Source of the DNA: Chloroflexus islandicus
GTDB taxonomy: Bacteria > Chloroflexota > Chloroflexia > Chloroflexales > Chloroflexaceae
DNA: 64,000 nucleotides
Assembly (NCBI RefSeq): GCF_001650695.1
Contig: NZ_LWQS01000114.1
Coordinates: forward strand, 62,001 to 126,000
Direction of reading: 5' to 3'
The translations under genes and the position numbers were made by a program. The notes under the pieces were generated by a model. It saw only the letters and a list, made by a program, of their open reading frames with translations. It was not told the DNA's origin and made no database searches. Below are positions 44,369 through 52,740 of the stretch, in pieces; the stretch's first letter is position 1; the number at the start of each line of letters is the position of its first letter.

Positions 44369-45244
44369 ATGCGTGACCTGCTTGCCAACCCAGTGCTGAC
44401 CCGCGAACTGTTTGGCCGGATTCGCGGGCGCAATGCGTGGCTGATTTTGACTGGCTATTTGACCATCATCGGCGCGATCACGCTGCTGATCTACGCCGTT
44501 TTCGCCAATTCGGCCAGCATGAATGACCCGAATACCGCGCGTTCGATCGGTAAAGCGATCTTCTTTACCGTGATGACAGCAGCCCTTGTGCAGGTTTGCT
44601 TTCTCTCGCCGTCGCTTACCGCTGGCGCCATCGTCGGCGAGAAAGAGCGGCAGACCTACGATCTCTTGCTAGCGTCGCTCTTGTCGCCGGTGCAGATTGT
44701 GACCGGCAAGCTGGTGTCGGCGATTGCCTTTGCCCTGCTGTTGATCATGGCCTCGCTGCCGATCGCTGGGCTAGCCCTGATCTTCGGCGGCGTCACCGCT
44801 CAAGAGGTGCTGATTGGGGTGGTGGGGCTACTAGTGACAGCGGTGAGTTACGCCGCAATCGGGTTGTTTTGGTCAACCGTCATGCGCTCAACGTTGGGGG
44901 CGACGGTCATGGCGCAAGGGACGGTGATCGCGATTCTGTTGCTGGTGCCGTTTCTGTTTTTTGTGATTTCGTTGCTGATAGATGCCTTTGACGGCCAACC
45001 CACCCCGCTCTACGTCTATACCATGGGCACGTTTCTCTGCCTGCACCCGTTCATTGCGCTCGGCATCACCGCCGGCGCGCTTGAGACGGGCGGAAACCCG
45101 TGGCTTTGGGAAGTGCCGTCATCAGCCGGCAACTTGACCGTGCCGGGAACTTGGTTAGTTTATTCGGTCATTGCAGTGATGATTGCCGTCGTTTGTTTGT
45201 GGTTGGCGATTCGCGGGGTGCAGCCCGACGAGGCGGCGGGGTAA
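44369..45244 (+). CDS. Orphan ABC-2-type transporter permease
   Basis: 291 residues with six hydrophobic segments. The N-terminal NPVLTRELFGRIRGRNAW and the loop AGAIVGEKERQTYDLLLASLLSPVQIVTGKLVSA are typical of ABC-2 permeases of the NosY-like group. No ATPase gene is adjacent: panE and repeats lie upstream, and a convergent hydrolase lies six bases downstream. The lone ATPase at 12573, which lacks a permease, is a possible partner. ATG 44369 has AAAGGAG five bases upstream, better than the ATG at 44345. Confidence 0.85.
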   Translation: MRDLLANPVLTRELFGRIRGRNAWLILTGYLTIIGAITLLIYAVFANSASMNDPNTARSIGKAIFFTVMTAALVQVCFLSPSLTAGAIVGEKERQTYDLLLASLLSPVQIVTGKLVSAIAFALLLIMASLPIAGLALIFGGVTAQEVLIGVVGLLVTAVSYAAIGLFWSTVMRSTLGATVMAQGTVIAILLLVPFLFFVISLLIDAFDGQPTPLYVYTMGTFLCLHPFIALGITAGALETGGNPWLWEVPSSAGNLTVPGTWLVYSVIAVMIAVVCLWLAIRGVQPDEAAG

Positions 45245-45250
45245 TCCCTA

Positions 45251-46093
45251 TCATCCGATCCCCTGCATCCAGCGCGCGATGATTGCGGCTACCTCATCCG
45301 GCTTTTCCATCGGCAACATGTGGCCGGCCTCGACCTCAGCCAAGGTGGCGTGGGGCGCGACCCGGCGGAAACGGCGCCAGACCGAATCGGTGATCAGCTC
45401 GGAGCGCGTGCCGCGAATGATCAAGAGCGGGCGTTGCAAACGACGCAAGTCGCGCCATGCGTCGAGCGGCGATGAGGCGAAGATGTGCGATTCCCACAGT
45501 TTCGGCCACGCCAGCGTGTAGCCGTTGCCGTGCGGCTTCAAGCCACCGCTGAGATAACCTTCGAGCGCGGCAGGGGTAAAATCGGCGAACACGCCGCGCC
45601 CTTGCCAACGCTGGCGAGCCTCGTCGATGCTGGCGAAATGGTCGCGGCGGCGCAGCGCACCTTGGGCTAGCGGGAAGCGGTAGCCCTGCCCGGCTTGGCG
45701 CAGCAGCCAAATCAGCACCTGTAGGCGACGGCGAAAGAAGACCGGATCAATCAGCGCCACCGCCCGAAACAGCTCAGGCCGTTCAACCGCAGCGTAGAGG
45801 GTTAAAATCCCGCCAAGCGAATGGCCGATCCCGATCACCGGCTCGTGAGCGACTGCCTGTAGATCGGCGATCAGATCCGCCGCCAGATCGCGCCATGTCC
45901 CCCCCGGTTGCGCATCACCATCGACACGCAACGGACGTGGCCGGTAGCCGAGGATGCGCCCAAACGGCGCCAAACCGGCGGCGAGGGGGACATACGCCTC
46001 TGGCGGAAAGCCATTGGCGGGCGCGATATGGATGAGACGGGGGCCGTGGCCCCCGAGCTCGCGATGAGTGGCAGCGGCGTTGAGCGCGATCAT
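45251..46093 (-). CDS. Alpha/beta hydrolase
   Basis: 280 residues of the alpha/beta hydrolase fold. The nucleophile elbow is GIGHSLGGIL. The oxyanion region is near HIAPANGFPPEAY and the catalytic histidine is in VEAGHMLPMEKPDEVAAIIARWM. An aspartate in the LLIIRGTRSELI position is not obvious, so the acid residue may be elsewhere. The substrate is unknown. It is the last gene of a possible minus-strand run after pnp (42-base gap) and ends six bases from the convergent permease. ATG 46093 was chosen over TTG 46105. Confidence 0.82.
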   Translation of the reverse strand: MIALNAAATHRELGGHGPRLIHIAPANGFPPEAYVPLAAGLAPFGRILGYRPRPLRVDGDAQPGGTWRDLAADLIADLQAVAHEPVIGIGHSLGGILTLYAAVERPELFRAVALIDPVFFRRRLQVLIWLLRQAGQGYRFPLAQGALRRRDHFASIDEARQRWQGRGVFADFTPAALEGYLSGGLKPHGNGYTLAWPKLWESHIFASSPLDAWRDLRRLQRPLLIIRGTRSELITDSVWRRFRRVAPHATLAEVEAGHMLPMEKPDEVAAIIARWMQGIG

Positions 46094-46135
46094 CGATGTT
46101 GGCAATGCAGGTCAGCGCGATAGGCTCAGTGTCGC

Positions 46136-48424
46136 TTAGTCATCACGCCGCCGCGGGCGCGGGCGATCGGCATCGCGGCGCGGCCCGCGCAATTCTTCGC
46201 GCAAACTGCGCGGCTCTTCCCGCCCGCCGCGCGGCTCCTCCCGACCGCCACGCGACTCTTCGCGGGGACGGGGGCGAGGCGCAGCGCCGGCGGCCTTCCG
46301 CTCTTCCGGCGTCTCGCCGGTGAGCACTGCCCGCCGGCTGAGACTGATCTTGCCGGTAGTGCGGTCAATGTCGATCACCATCACATTGATCTCGTCACCG
46401 AGCGAGACCACATCTTCGACATTCTCGACCCGCTTGTCGTCAAGCTCTGACACATGCACCATGCCGTCTTTGCCGGGCAAGATATTGACGAACGCGCCGA
46501 ACGGCTTGATGCTCACCACTTTGCCAAGGAAGATATCGCCCACCTTGGCCTCGCGGGTCAGGCCCTCGATCATACTGATCGCCTTCTTGGCCGCCTCGCC
46601 GTCGGGCGTGGTGATAAAGACGCGACCGTCGTCTTCGATATCAATCTGGGCGCCGGTGGTATCGCAGATATTGCGGATCGTCTTACCGCCGGGGCCGATC
46701 AGCGCGCCGATCTTCTCGACCGGAATCTGGATAGTCATAATCCGCGGCGCATAGATCGACAACTCAGGCCGCGGCGCGCTAATCACCGCATTCATCTTAT
46801 CGAGAATAAAGAGCCGCCCGGCGCGGGCCTGCGCAAACGCCTGCCGCATAATCTCGTAGGTAATCCCGGTGGTCTTGATATCCATCTGCAACCCGGTGAC
46901 ACCCTTCGCGGTACCGGCCACCTTAAAGTCCATATCACCGAGCGCGTCTTCAAGCCCCTGAATATCGGTCAACACGCGCCAGCGCCCATCTTCATCGGTA
47001 ATCAAGCCCATCGCCACCCCAGCCACGGGGGCCTTAATCGGCACACCGGCATCCATCAGGCTGAGCGACGAACCGCAGACCGACGCCATCGACGACGAAC
47101 CATTCGACGAGAGCACCTCAGAGACGAGCCGGATCGTGTAGGGAAACTCCTCTTCGCTCGGCAGCACCGCGTACAGCGATCGCTCAGCGAGCGCGCCGTG
47201 GCCGATGTCGCGGCGGCGCGGCGTACCGAGCCGGCGCACCTCGCCGGTGCTAAACGGCGGGAAGTTATAGTGGTGAATGTAGCGTTTGGTCGTCTCGATG
47301 CCGAGATCATCCACCTTCTGCTCATCGCCGGGCGAACCGAGCGTGGTAATTGTGAGCACCTGCGTCTGGCCGCGGGTAAAGACGGCTGAACCGTGGACGC
47401 GCGGCACCACGCCGACCTCGATGCTAATCGGGCGGATCTCATCGAGGGCGCGGCCATCAACGCGGATCCCTTCATCGAGGATCGCGTTGCGCACCTCATC
47501 CTTAAGCAGCTTCTCGAACGCCTTGCTGACCTCTTTGGTGCGATTTGGAATCTCTTCCTCCGGCTCATCGGCGGTAAAGTGCGCAATCACCTCAGCCTTC
47601 AGCGCCTCGGTCTGCGCCTCACGCTCCTGCTTAATCGGGCTGCGCACCGCTTGGCGCAAGCGATCACCCATCCACGCGCTGATCGCCTCTTCGAGCGAGG
47701 TATCGACGACCGGCGGGGTGAAGGGGCGCTTAGGCTTGCCGCAGAGCTGCACCAACTGCTCTTGCAGATCGCAAATCTGCTTGCAAACGGCGTGGCCATC
47801 GATCACCGCCTGCAACATCTCATCTTCGGTCAACTCATGCGCGCCAGCCTCGACCATCAGCACCGCATCTTTGGTGCCGGCGACGACCAGATCAAGCCGG
47901 CTCTGCTCCATCTCGCCCATCTTGGGGTTAACGACCAACTGGCCGTTGAGATGGCCCATCTGCACCGCGCCGACCGGGCCAGCAAAAGGAATATCGCTGA
48001 TCGACAACGCCGCCGAGGCGGCGATAATCGCCAGCGGGCCGGGGTCGTTCTCCATATCGATCGAGAAGGTGGTGATAATCACCTGCACTTCGTTATAGAA
48101 CCCCTTGGGGAAGAGGGGGCGCAGCGGGCGGTCGGTCAGCCGCGAGATGAGAATCGCAGTGGTAGTGGGGCGGCCTTCGCGTTTGAAGAAATTGCCGGGA
48201 ATCTTGCCCACGGCGTACATCTTCTCTTCGTAATCAACGGTGAGGGGGAAGAAATCGGCGCCTTCCCGCGCCTCTTTGGCGCACACCACGGTGGCCAGCA
48301 GCATCGTATCGCCATACCGCGCCACCACCGCGCCATCGGCCTGTTCGGCGAAGCGACCGGCTTCAAGGGTCAAAGTACGGCCGGCAATCTCCGCGCTCAC
48401 GGTGTAAATTTTCCGTTCTGTCAT
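46136..48424 (-). CDS. pnp: Polyribonucleotide nucleotidyltransferase
   Basis: 762 residues. A phosphorolytic 3'-5' exoribonuclease of RNA turnover. It has two RNase PH domains (1-230 and about 320-550) separated by a helical domain, a KH domain (QIPVEKIGALIGPGGKTIRNI) and an S1 domain (VGDIFLGKVVSIKPFGAFVNILPGKDGMVHVSEL). The last 45 residues are an Arg/Glu/Gly-rich tail with repeated RGGREEP units, possibly an extra RNA-contact or protein-contact region. rpsO lies 237 bases upstream in the same orientation, the common rpsO-pnp arrangement. GGAAG precedes the ATG. Confidence 0.96.
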   Translation of the reverse strand: MTERKIYTVSAEIAGRTLTLEAGRFAEQADGAVVARYGDTMLLATVVCAKEAREGADFFPLTVDYEEKMYAVGKIPGNFFKREGRPTTTAILISRLTDRPLRPLFPKGFYNEVQVIITTFSIDMENDPGPLAIIAASAALSISDIPFAGPVGAVQMGHLNGQLVVNPKMGEMEQSRLDLVVAGTKDAVLMVEAGAHELTEDEMLQAVIDGHAVCKQICDLQEQLVQLCGKPKRPFTPPVVDTSLEEAISAWMGDRLRQAVRSPIKQEREAQTEALKAEVIAHFTADEPEEEIPNRTKEVSKAFEKLLKDEVRNAILDEGIRVDGRALDEIRPISIEVGVVPRVHGSAVFTRGQTQVLTITTLGSPGDEQKVDDLGIETTKRYIHHYNFPPFSTGEVRRLGTPRRRDIGHGALAERSLYAVLPSEEEFPYTIRLVSEVLSSNGSSSMASVCGSSLSLMDAGVPIKAPVAGVAMGLITDEDGRWRVLTDIQGLEDALGDMDFKVAGTAKGVTGLQMDIKTTGITYEIMRQAFAQARAGRLFILDKMNAVISAPRPELSIYAPRIMTIQIPVEKIGALIGPGGKTIRNICDTTGAQIDIEDDGRVFITTPDGEAAKKAISMIEGLTREAKVGDIFLGKVVSIKPFGAFVNILPGKDGMVHVSELDDKRVENVEDVVSLGDEINVMVIDIDRTTGKISLSRRAVLTGETPEERKAAGAAPRPRPREESRGGREEPRGGREEPRSLREELRGPRRDADRPRPRRRDD

Positions 48425-48661
48425 ACTTCCTTACAACTCCTGCTTAACTGGGGCGCCGGTGCGCCCCACTGAAACCATGGCGGCCGCACGACAGCGGCCG
48501 GGGCGCGGAGTTCGGCACTGGCGGATACGCGCGAGCGACTCACGCGCATGCGCCAATCCCGAACCACCGCGCCAGACGACTGCAAGCAAAGAGCGCCGGG
48601 CGGCGAATGCCGCTGGCGCCCTCGTTGACCTTAGCTTACACTGACGGTTGCCCCTATCATA

Positions 48662-48931
48662 CTAGCGGCGCAGACCGAGGCGATTGATAACATTGCGGTA
48701 GCGTTCGCGATCCTTGGACTGCAGATAGTTGAGCAGCCGCCGCCGCCGCCCGACAAGCTTGAGCAGACCGCGCCGCGAGTGATGGTCGTGGATATGGACG
48801 CGCAAATGCTCGATCAACTGGTTGATCCGCTCGGTCAAGAGCGCGACCTGAACTTCGGGCGAACCGGTATCAGTCTCGTGGATCTGATAGCCGTTGATAA
48901 TTTGCGACTTTTCCTCTTTTTCAAGCGCCAC
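48662..48931 (-). CDS. rpsO: Ribosomal protein S15
   Basis: 89 residues, the normal length. It binds 16S rRNA early in 30S assembly. [18 protein letters not shown] and [23 protein letters not shown] are the S15 signature. The start is GTG at 48931 with a strong GAGGAGG seven bases upstream. A good promoter lies about 70 bases further upstream. In other bacteria S15 represses its own mRNA; no such structure was worked out here. Confidence 0.97.
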   Translation of the reverse strand: MALEKEEKSQIINGYQIHETDTGSPEVQVALLTERINQLIEHLRVHIHDHHSRRGLLKLVGRRRRLLNYLQSKDRERYRNVINRLGLRR

Positions 48932-48999
48932 GAGCAGTTCCTCCTCGTGTAATCGCGCGCGGGCCGGCGCAGCCCGGCGTTCCTGATATAAGCGCCGTC

Positions 49000-49029
49000 A
49001 TTATAACATAGATCGTTGCGTTTTGCCAA
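49000..49029 (-). promoter_or_regulatory. Promoter of rpsO-pnp
   Basis: Read on the minus strand: TTGGCA (49024-49029), an 18-base spacer and TATAAT (49000-49005), with a TG at the extended -10 position (TGTTATAAT). Confidence 0.7.
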
Positions 49030-49293
49030 CTTATGTCGCGCACACGAGAGCATCTCCGCAGCAGATGATGGCAACCACCCGCCACACCGGTTGCGCCGCC
49101 GGAGCCGATAGTATCCGCGTTGCGGAACCGGCCACGGGGAATTTTTTACCGCAGAGAACGCGGAGGGCGCAGGGCGGAAAGTCTCTCATCCTCCGCGTCC
49201 TCGGCGTCCCCTGCGGTAACACACTGGCATGCAAATTCGCCGGCTCGCCGCGCGCCGTCCGGCGCGGTATCAACGCTCACGCTCCCGTGGCAT
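49030..49293. repeat. Intergenic region with 'accgcagagaacgcggaggg' inverted pair
   Basis: At about 49147-49220, 'accgcagagaacgcggagggcgcag' faces 'ctccgcgtcctcggcgtcccctgcggt', giving an imperfect hairpin of the family also seen at 1000, 27842, 31525 and 61140. No gene is seen from 48932 to 49293. Confidence 0.65.
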
Positions 49294-49739
49294 TCACCCA
49301 TCGCTTGGCCCGGCTTCCTCGCCGTTGCGCTGTGATAGGAGCGCAAGCAATGCTGTTGGGGAGAGGATGGCGATCGCTGATTCCGGATATCCAGCAGGGT
49401 CACGGGTCACAATTGTATCGAGCTGCGCATGCAATGCGCTCGCTAGTTGCACCGCATCTTCAAAATCGGGCGTAGGCAGGGTGAGCGCCGTTCGCAACAC
49501 CGCGTCATCTATCGTGGCAATCCGGCATTCGCGCACCAAACCCGTCACAACTTGTTGGGGAGTGCAATCCCGCGCAGCTTGCGTGCGATGTAGAAGATAT
49601 TGATCGGCGTGATTGCCGAGACATACGCGACGAAACGGCTCTGACGCTGCGCTTCCCACAATTAGGCCGCCGCCTCGGCAAACGGCGCGCGATTGAGGAG
49701 GAAGTCTAACACGACGTTGGTGTCGAGCAAGACGTGCAT
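49294..49739 (-). pseudogene. Broken PIN-domain (VapC-like) toxin
   Basis: Minus-strand reading starts MHVLLDTNVVLDFLLNRAPF, the PIN N-terminus with its first acidic residue. After AEAAA comes a TAA stop (49662-49664), likely a GAA-to-TAA change. The same frame then continues as LWEAQRQSRFVAYVSAITP up to YIARKLRG, where the frame shifts. The remaining frame reads QQVVTGLVRE...DFEDAVQLASALHAQLDTIVTRDPAGY, the PIN C-terminus. Two independent lesions make it non-functional as a single protein. The ATG overlaps the antitoxin stop (TGATG), the usual toxin-antitoxin arrangement. Confidence 0.85.
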
Positions 49740-49972
49740 CACTGATACTTGGTCATAAGATACTCGGTATACGCCTGCTGCAGCTCAGCATCAGTCGGGC
49801 TCGGCGCATCGCTCGCCAGCACGCCGCGCCAGAGGAGCGATGCTGTTGGCGGCGCAGACGGCGCCGGTTGAGCCAGTGTCACACGCAAGAGCCGGGTCAT
49901 CTCTTCCAACAACAGCAGTTGTTGGTCGAGCGGCCACTGCCGGATCTCGTTGACAATCTCGTGGTAGCGCAT
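49739..49972 (-). CDS. Antitoxin of a VapBC-like pair
   Basis: About 77 residues: MRYHEIVNEIRQWPLDQQLLLLEEMTRLL, an alanine/proline-rich centre, then LLWRGVLASDAPSPTDAELQQAYTEYLMTKYQ. This layout (N-terminal helical pair, C-terminal LRG/DAEL toxin-binding helix) is typical of small antitoxins next to PIN toxins. The reading frame is intact although the toxin is broken. GGAAGG lies seven bases upstream of ATG 49972; ATG 49978 is an alternative. The stop overlaps the toxin start. Confidence 0.72.
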   Translation of the reverse strand: MRYHEIVNEIRQWPLDQQLLLLEEMTRLLRVTLAQPAPSAPPTASLLWRGVLASDAPSPTDAELQQAYTEYLMTKYQ

Positions 49973-50307
49973 CGCCATGCCTTCCCGCGCATCGGATTGA
50001 TGAATGGAACAGAGCAATCTTCTTTCATCATTATACCGTATCAGGTCCTTGCCGGTTCCCTTCCTCGTTGCCGGGAAACAGTGCAGCCATTGCCAGCGCT
50101 GCGCTGGCGGCGATGCCGCGGGCAAGGGAAGGGCGTAGGGCCGCAAAGGACACTAGCCTCCCTCCGCAGAATATGATCGACTGCAGGGATAGCCACAAAA
50201 AGACACAAAATACACAAATAAAAATATACATTTTTGTGTTTTTTGCGTTTCTTTGTGGCTATTTCTGTACCGCATGGAGTGCGGCAGTTTGACTGCCGCA
50301 CTCTATA
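49973..50307. repeat. Intergenic region with two palindromic repeats
   Basis: A long imperfect inverted repeat, 'gatagccacaaaaagacacaaaa' against 'ttttttgcgtttctttgtggctatt', spans about 50187-50264. A TGGAGTGCGGCAGT palindrome at 50275-50304 ends three bases before the stop codon of murF-alr. No gene is seen. Confidence 0.8.
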
Positions 50308-52740
50308 TTAAATCTCACGCGGCACACGCGGCAAGATGCCGGTCAACACTTCGTAACTGATTGTGCCCAGCCAGCCGGCGATTTCATCCACCCATATTGC
50401 ATCATCACCCTGCCGCCCGATGATCGTCACCGTATCGCCGCGCTGTACTCCCGGAATATCAGTGACATCAACCATGATGTAGTCCATGCAGATGCGCCCG
50501 ACGATGGGGGCGCGGCGACCGCGAATCAGCACCTCGCGCCACGGCGGCGACCGGCGGAGGCCGTCGGCGTAGCCAACCGGGATGGTGGCGATGCGCGCTG
50601 GACGCGGGGTGACGTAGACGCCGCCGTACGAGATCGGTGTGCCGGCGGGGTGGGTACGCACTTGGGCGACTTCGCTGTAGAAGCTAAGGGCCGGGCGCAT
50701 GCCGGGCAAGAGCGGTGCATCCGGGCTAGGGGCGAGGCCGTAGCAGGCGAGACCGGGTCTCACCATGTCGAAGCGCGCGGCTGGGAAGCGCAACGTGGCG
50801 GCGCTATTGGCAGCATGGACGATTGGCGGGCGCAAGCCGGCGCTGGTGATCGCGGTGAGGATGGCCTGAAAGCGGGCCAGTTGTTGGGTAGTTGGCGCAG
50901 GATCGGCTTCGTCGGCACGGGCGAAGTGGGTGTAGAGACCAACCGGCTCGATGCCGGGACGATCGCGGAGCCGGTGGAGAAACGGGCCTACTTCGGCAGA
51001 CGGCAGTCCCAGCCGGGCCATGCCGGTGTCGGCTTTGATGTGAACCCGCGCAGGCCGGCCTAGTTCCGCCGCCGCAGCGCTGAGCGCCTGTGCGGTGTCG
51101 TCGTCAAAGAGTGTGATCATCAGATCAAGCCGGATCGCATCGGCAACCTGCCACGGCGGGGTATAGCCCAACACCAGAATCGGCGCGTTGATGCCTTGGG
51201 CGCGTAACGCGCGCCCTTCGCCGAGCGTTGCGACGGCCAGCGCTTCCGCTCCGGCAGCTAACGCCGCCCGCGCTACCCGCGCAGCGCCGTGACCATACCC
51301 ATCGCCCTTGAGCACGACCATCAGCGGCACGCCGGCGTGGGTGCGGAGAGCGCGGACGTTATCGGCAATGGCGGATAAATCGAGATGCACCCACGTCGGA
51401 CGGCCCGGATCGCCAATCCGCACACTGCGCCATGCCGGTTCTTGCCGCACCAGCGCACGTTCGGGCGGATGATCGGCGGCGAGCAGCGGCGCGATCACCT
51501 GTTCGAGCCGTTCGCCGGCGCTGCCCGACACCAGCACCAGATCGTCACTGCCTCGATCGGCGGGCAGCGCTGCCCGCGCCGCGTCGTTAGTGTCCACGAC
51601 GTGGATGCTCGCCGCCGGATTGGCAAGGCGTGCGGCGTGGGCCATCGTCGCCGCGCCGTTCCCCTTCAGCACGAGGTAATCGGCGCTCTGCGCCGCCTGC
51701 GCACCGAGTTCGGTCAAGATCGGGGTTGGGTCAATGGCTGGCAGTTCGGTAGGCGTACCCAACACCGCAATCCGTCGCCGCGCCGGCAAAGCGGCCAGTG
51801 TCTGCAACGCGGCGCGCATCGCCAGCGGCGTGGCATTGAAACTATCGTCGAGGATCGTCTCGCCCTGTGCTCCCGCCAAAGGCCGCAGGCGTCCTGCCGG
51901 CGCTTCGAGCTGGGCCAACGCCTGCTGAATCGCTTCCGGCGCCACTCCGTACACCCGGCCCACGGCTACCGCCGCCAGCGCCGCCGCCACGCCGGGAGGG
52001 CCGAGCAGCGGGGTAGTGATCGCGAGTTCGCCTTCGCTGCTCTGGGCAATGAACGAGACGCCATCACGCCGGTAAGCAATCGCCGTCGCGCGCACGTCAA
52101 TCCCGTTCGCACCAGTGTAGCGGAACGGCTCGGCGGCAATGAGCAGTTGGGCGCCTTGCTCAGCTACCCATGCCGCCATTGTTGGATCGGCGGCGGGCGT
52201 GATCACAGCAAGATGGGGCGGAAACGCAACCGCAAGCGGGGCAAGGTGCTCGCCGGCGAATTCGAGCACTGCATAGCGATCACCGTCACGCAGGCGGGCG
52301 AGCGCAATCGGCAACCCCAACAGCGAATTGAAATTACGCCGGCTTTGGAAGGTAGCGGCCTGCTGGCTCAGCACAGCGGCAATCGTGCGCCGGGCAAGGG
52401 TCTTGCCGATCCCGCCGGTCACAGCGATCACAGTGGGATGCAGCGCGCGCAAGCGGGCACTAGCCCAGCGCAACAACAACGCCTGCGGATCGGGGCAGAC
52501 GATCACCGTCGCAGTGCCAGCATCGTGGGGCGGACGGCTGCACAGCACCCCCCGCGCGCCGGCAGCAATCGCCGCCGGAATATAGTCGTGGCCATCGGCC
52601 CGTGCCGTGCGGAGAGCGATAAAACACTCACCGGCATTGGTCAAACGCGAGTCGTAACTCCAATCGGTGAAGGTATCGGTATACGTCGGGCCGGCCAGCG
52701 CGCCACCGGCGGCGATCAGATCAGCGAGATCAATGGGCAT
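50308..52740 (-). CDS. MurF-alanine racemase fusion with degenerate MurF domain
   Basis: 810 residues. Residues 1-445 are MurF-like (UDP-MurNAc-tripeptide:D-Ala-D-Ala ligase); 450-810 are a complete alanine racemase. The racemase has PLP lysine K478 (VVLKGDGYGHGA), SYGGVYVTPRPARIATIPVGYADGL and CMDYIMVDVTDIP, so it should make D-alanine. The MurF half keeps a P-loop (TGGIGKT, 108-114), RRNFNSLLGLPIAL and LDDSFNATPLAMRAAL. It lacks the AHLExFGS...AKxE segment and the PGRHN motif of active MurF. The fusion is known from other phyla. ATG 52740 has AGGAG nine bases upstream; the open frame upstream is REP DNA. Confidence 0.88.
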   Translation of the reverse strand: MPIDLADLIAAGGALAGPTYTDTFTDWSYDSRLTNAGECFIALRTARADGHDYIPAAIAAGARGVLCSRPPHDAGTATVIVCPDPQALLLRWASARLRALHPTVIAVTGGIGKTLARRTIAAVLSQQAATFQSRRNFNSLLGLPIALARLRDGDRYAVLEFAGEHLAPLAVAFPPHLAVITPAADPTMAAWVAEQGAQLLIAAEPFRYTGANGIDVRATAIAYRRDGVSFIAQSSEGELAITTPLLGPPGVAAALAAVAVGRVYGVAPEAIQQALAQLEAPAGRLRPLAGAQGETILDDSFNATPLAMRAALQTLAALPARRRIAVLGTPTELPAIDPTPILTELGAQAAQSADYLVLKGNGAATMAHAARLANPAASIHVVDTNDAARAALPADRGSDDLVLVSGSAGERLEQVIAPLLAADHPPERALVRQEPAWRSVRIGDPGRPTWVHLDLSAIADNVRALRTHAGVPLMVVLKGDGYGHGAARVARAALAAGAEALAVATLGEGRALRAQGINAPILVLGYTPPWQVADAIRLDLMITLFDDDTAQALSAAAAELGRPARVHIKADTGMARLGLPSAEVGPFLHRLRDRPGIEPVGLYTHFARADEADPAPTTQQLARFQAILTAITSAGLRPPIVHAANSAATLRFPAARFDMVRPGLACYGLAPSPDAPLLPGMRPALSFYSEVAQVRTHPAGTPISYGGVYVTPRPARIATIPVGYADGLRRSPPWREVLIRGRRAPIVGRICMDYIMVDVTDIPGVQRGDTVTIIGRQGDDAIWVDEIAGWLGTISYEVLTGILPRVPREI

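Noticed and set aside
47393-48472. 359-codon open frame opposite pnp
   Set aside because: Antisense shadow of a highly conserved gene; the composition is atypical (His/Arg/Asp-rich) and there is no ribosome-binding site.
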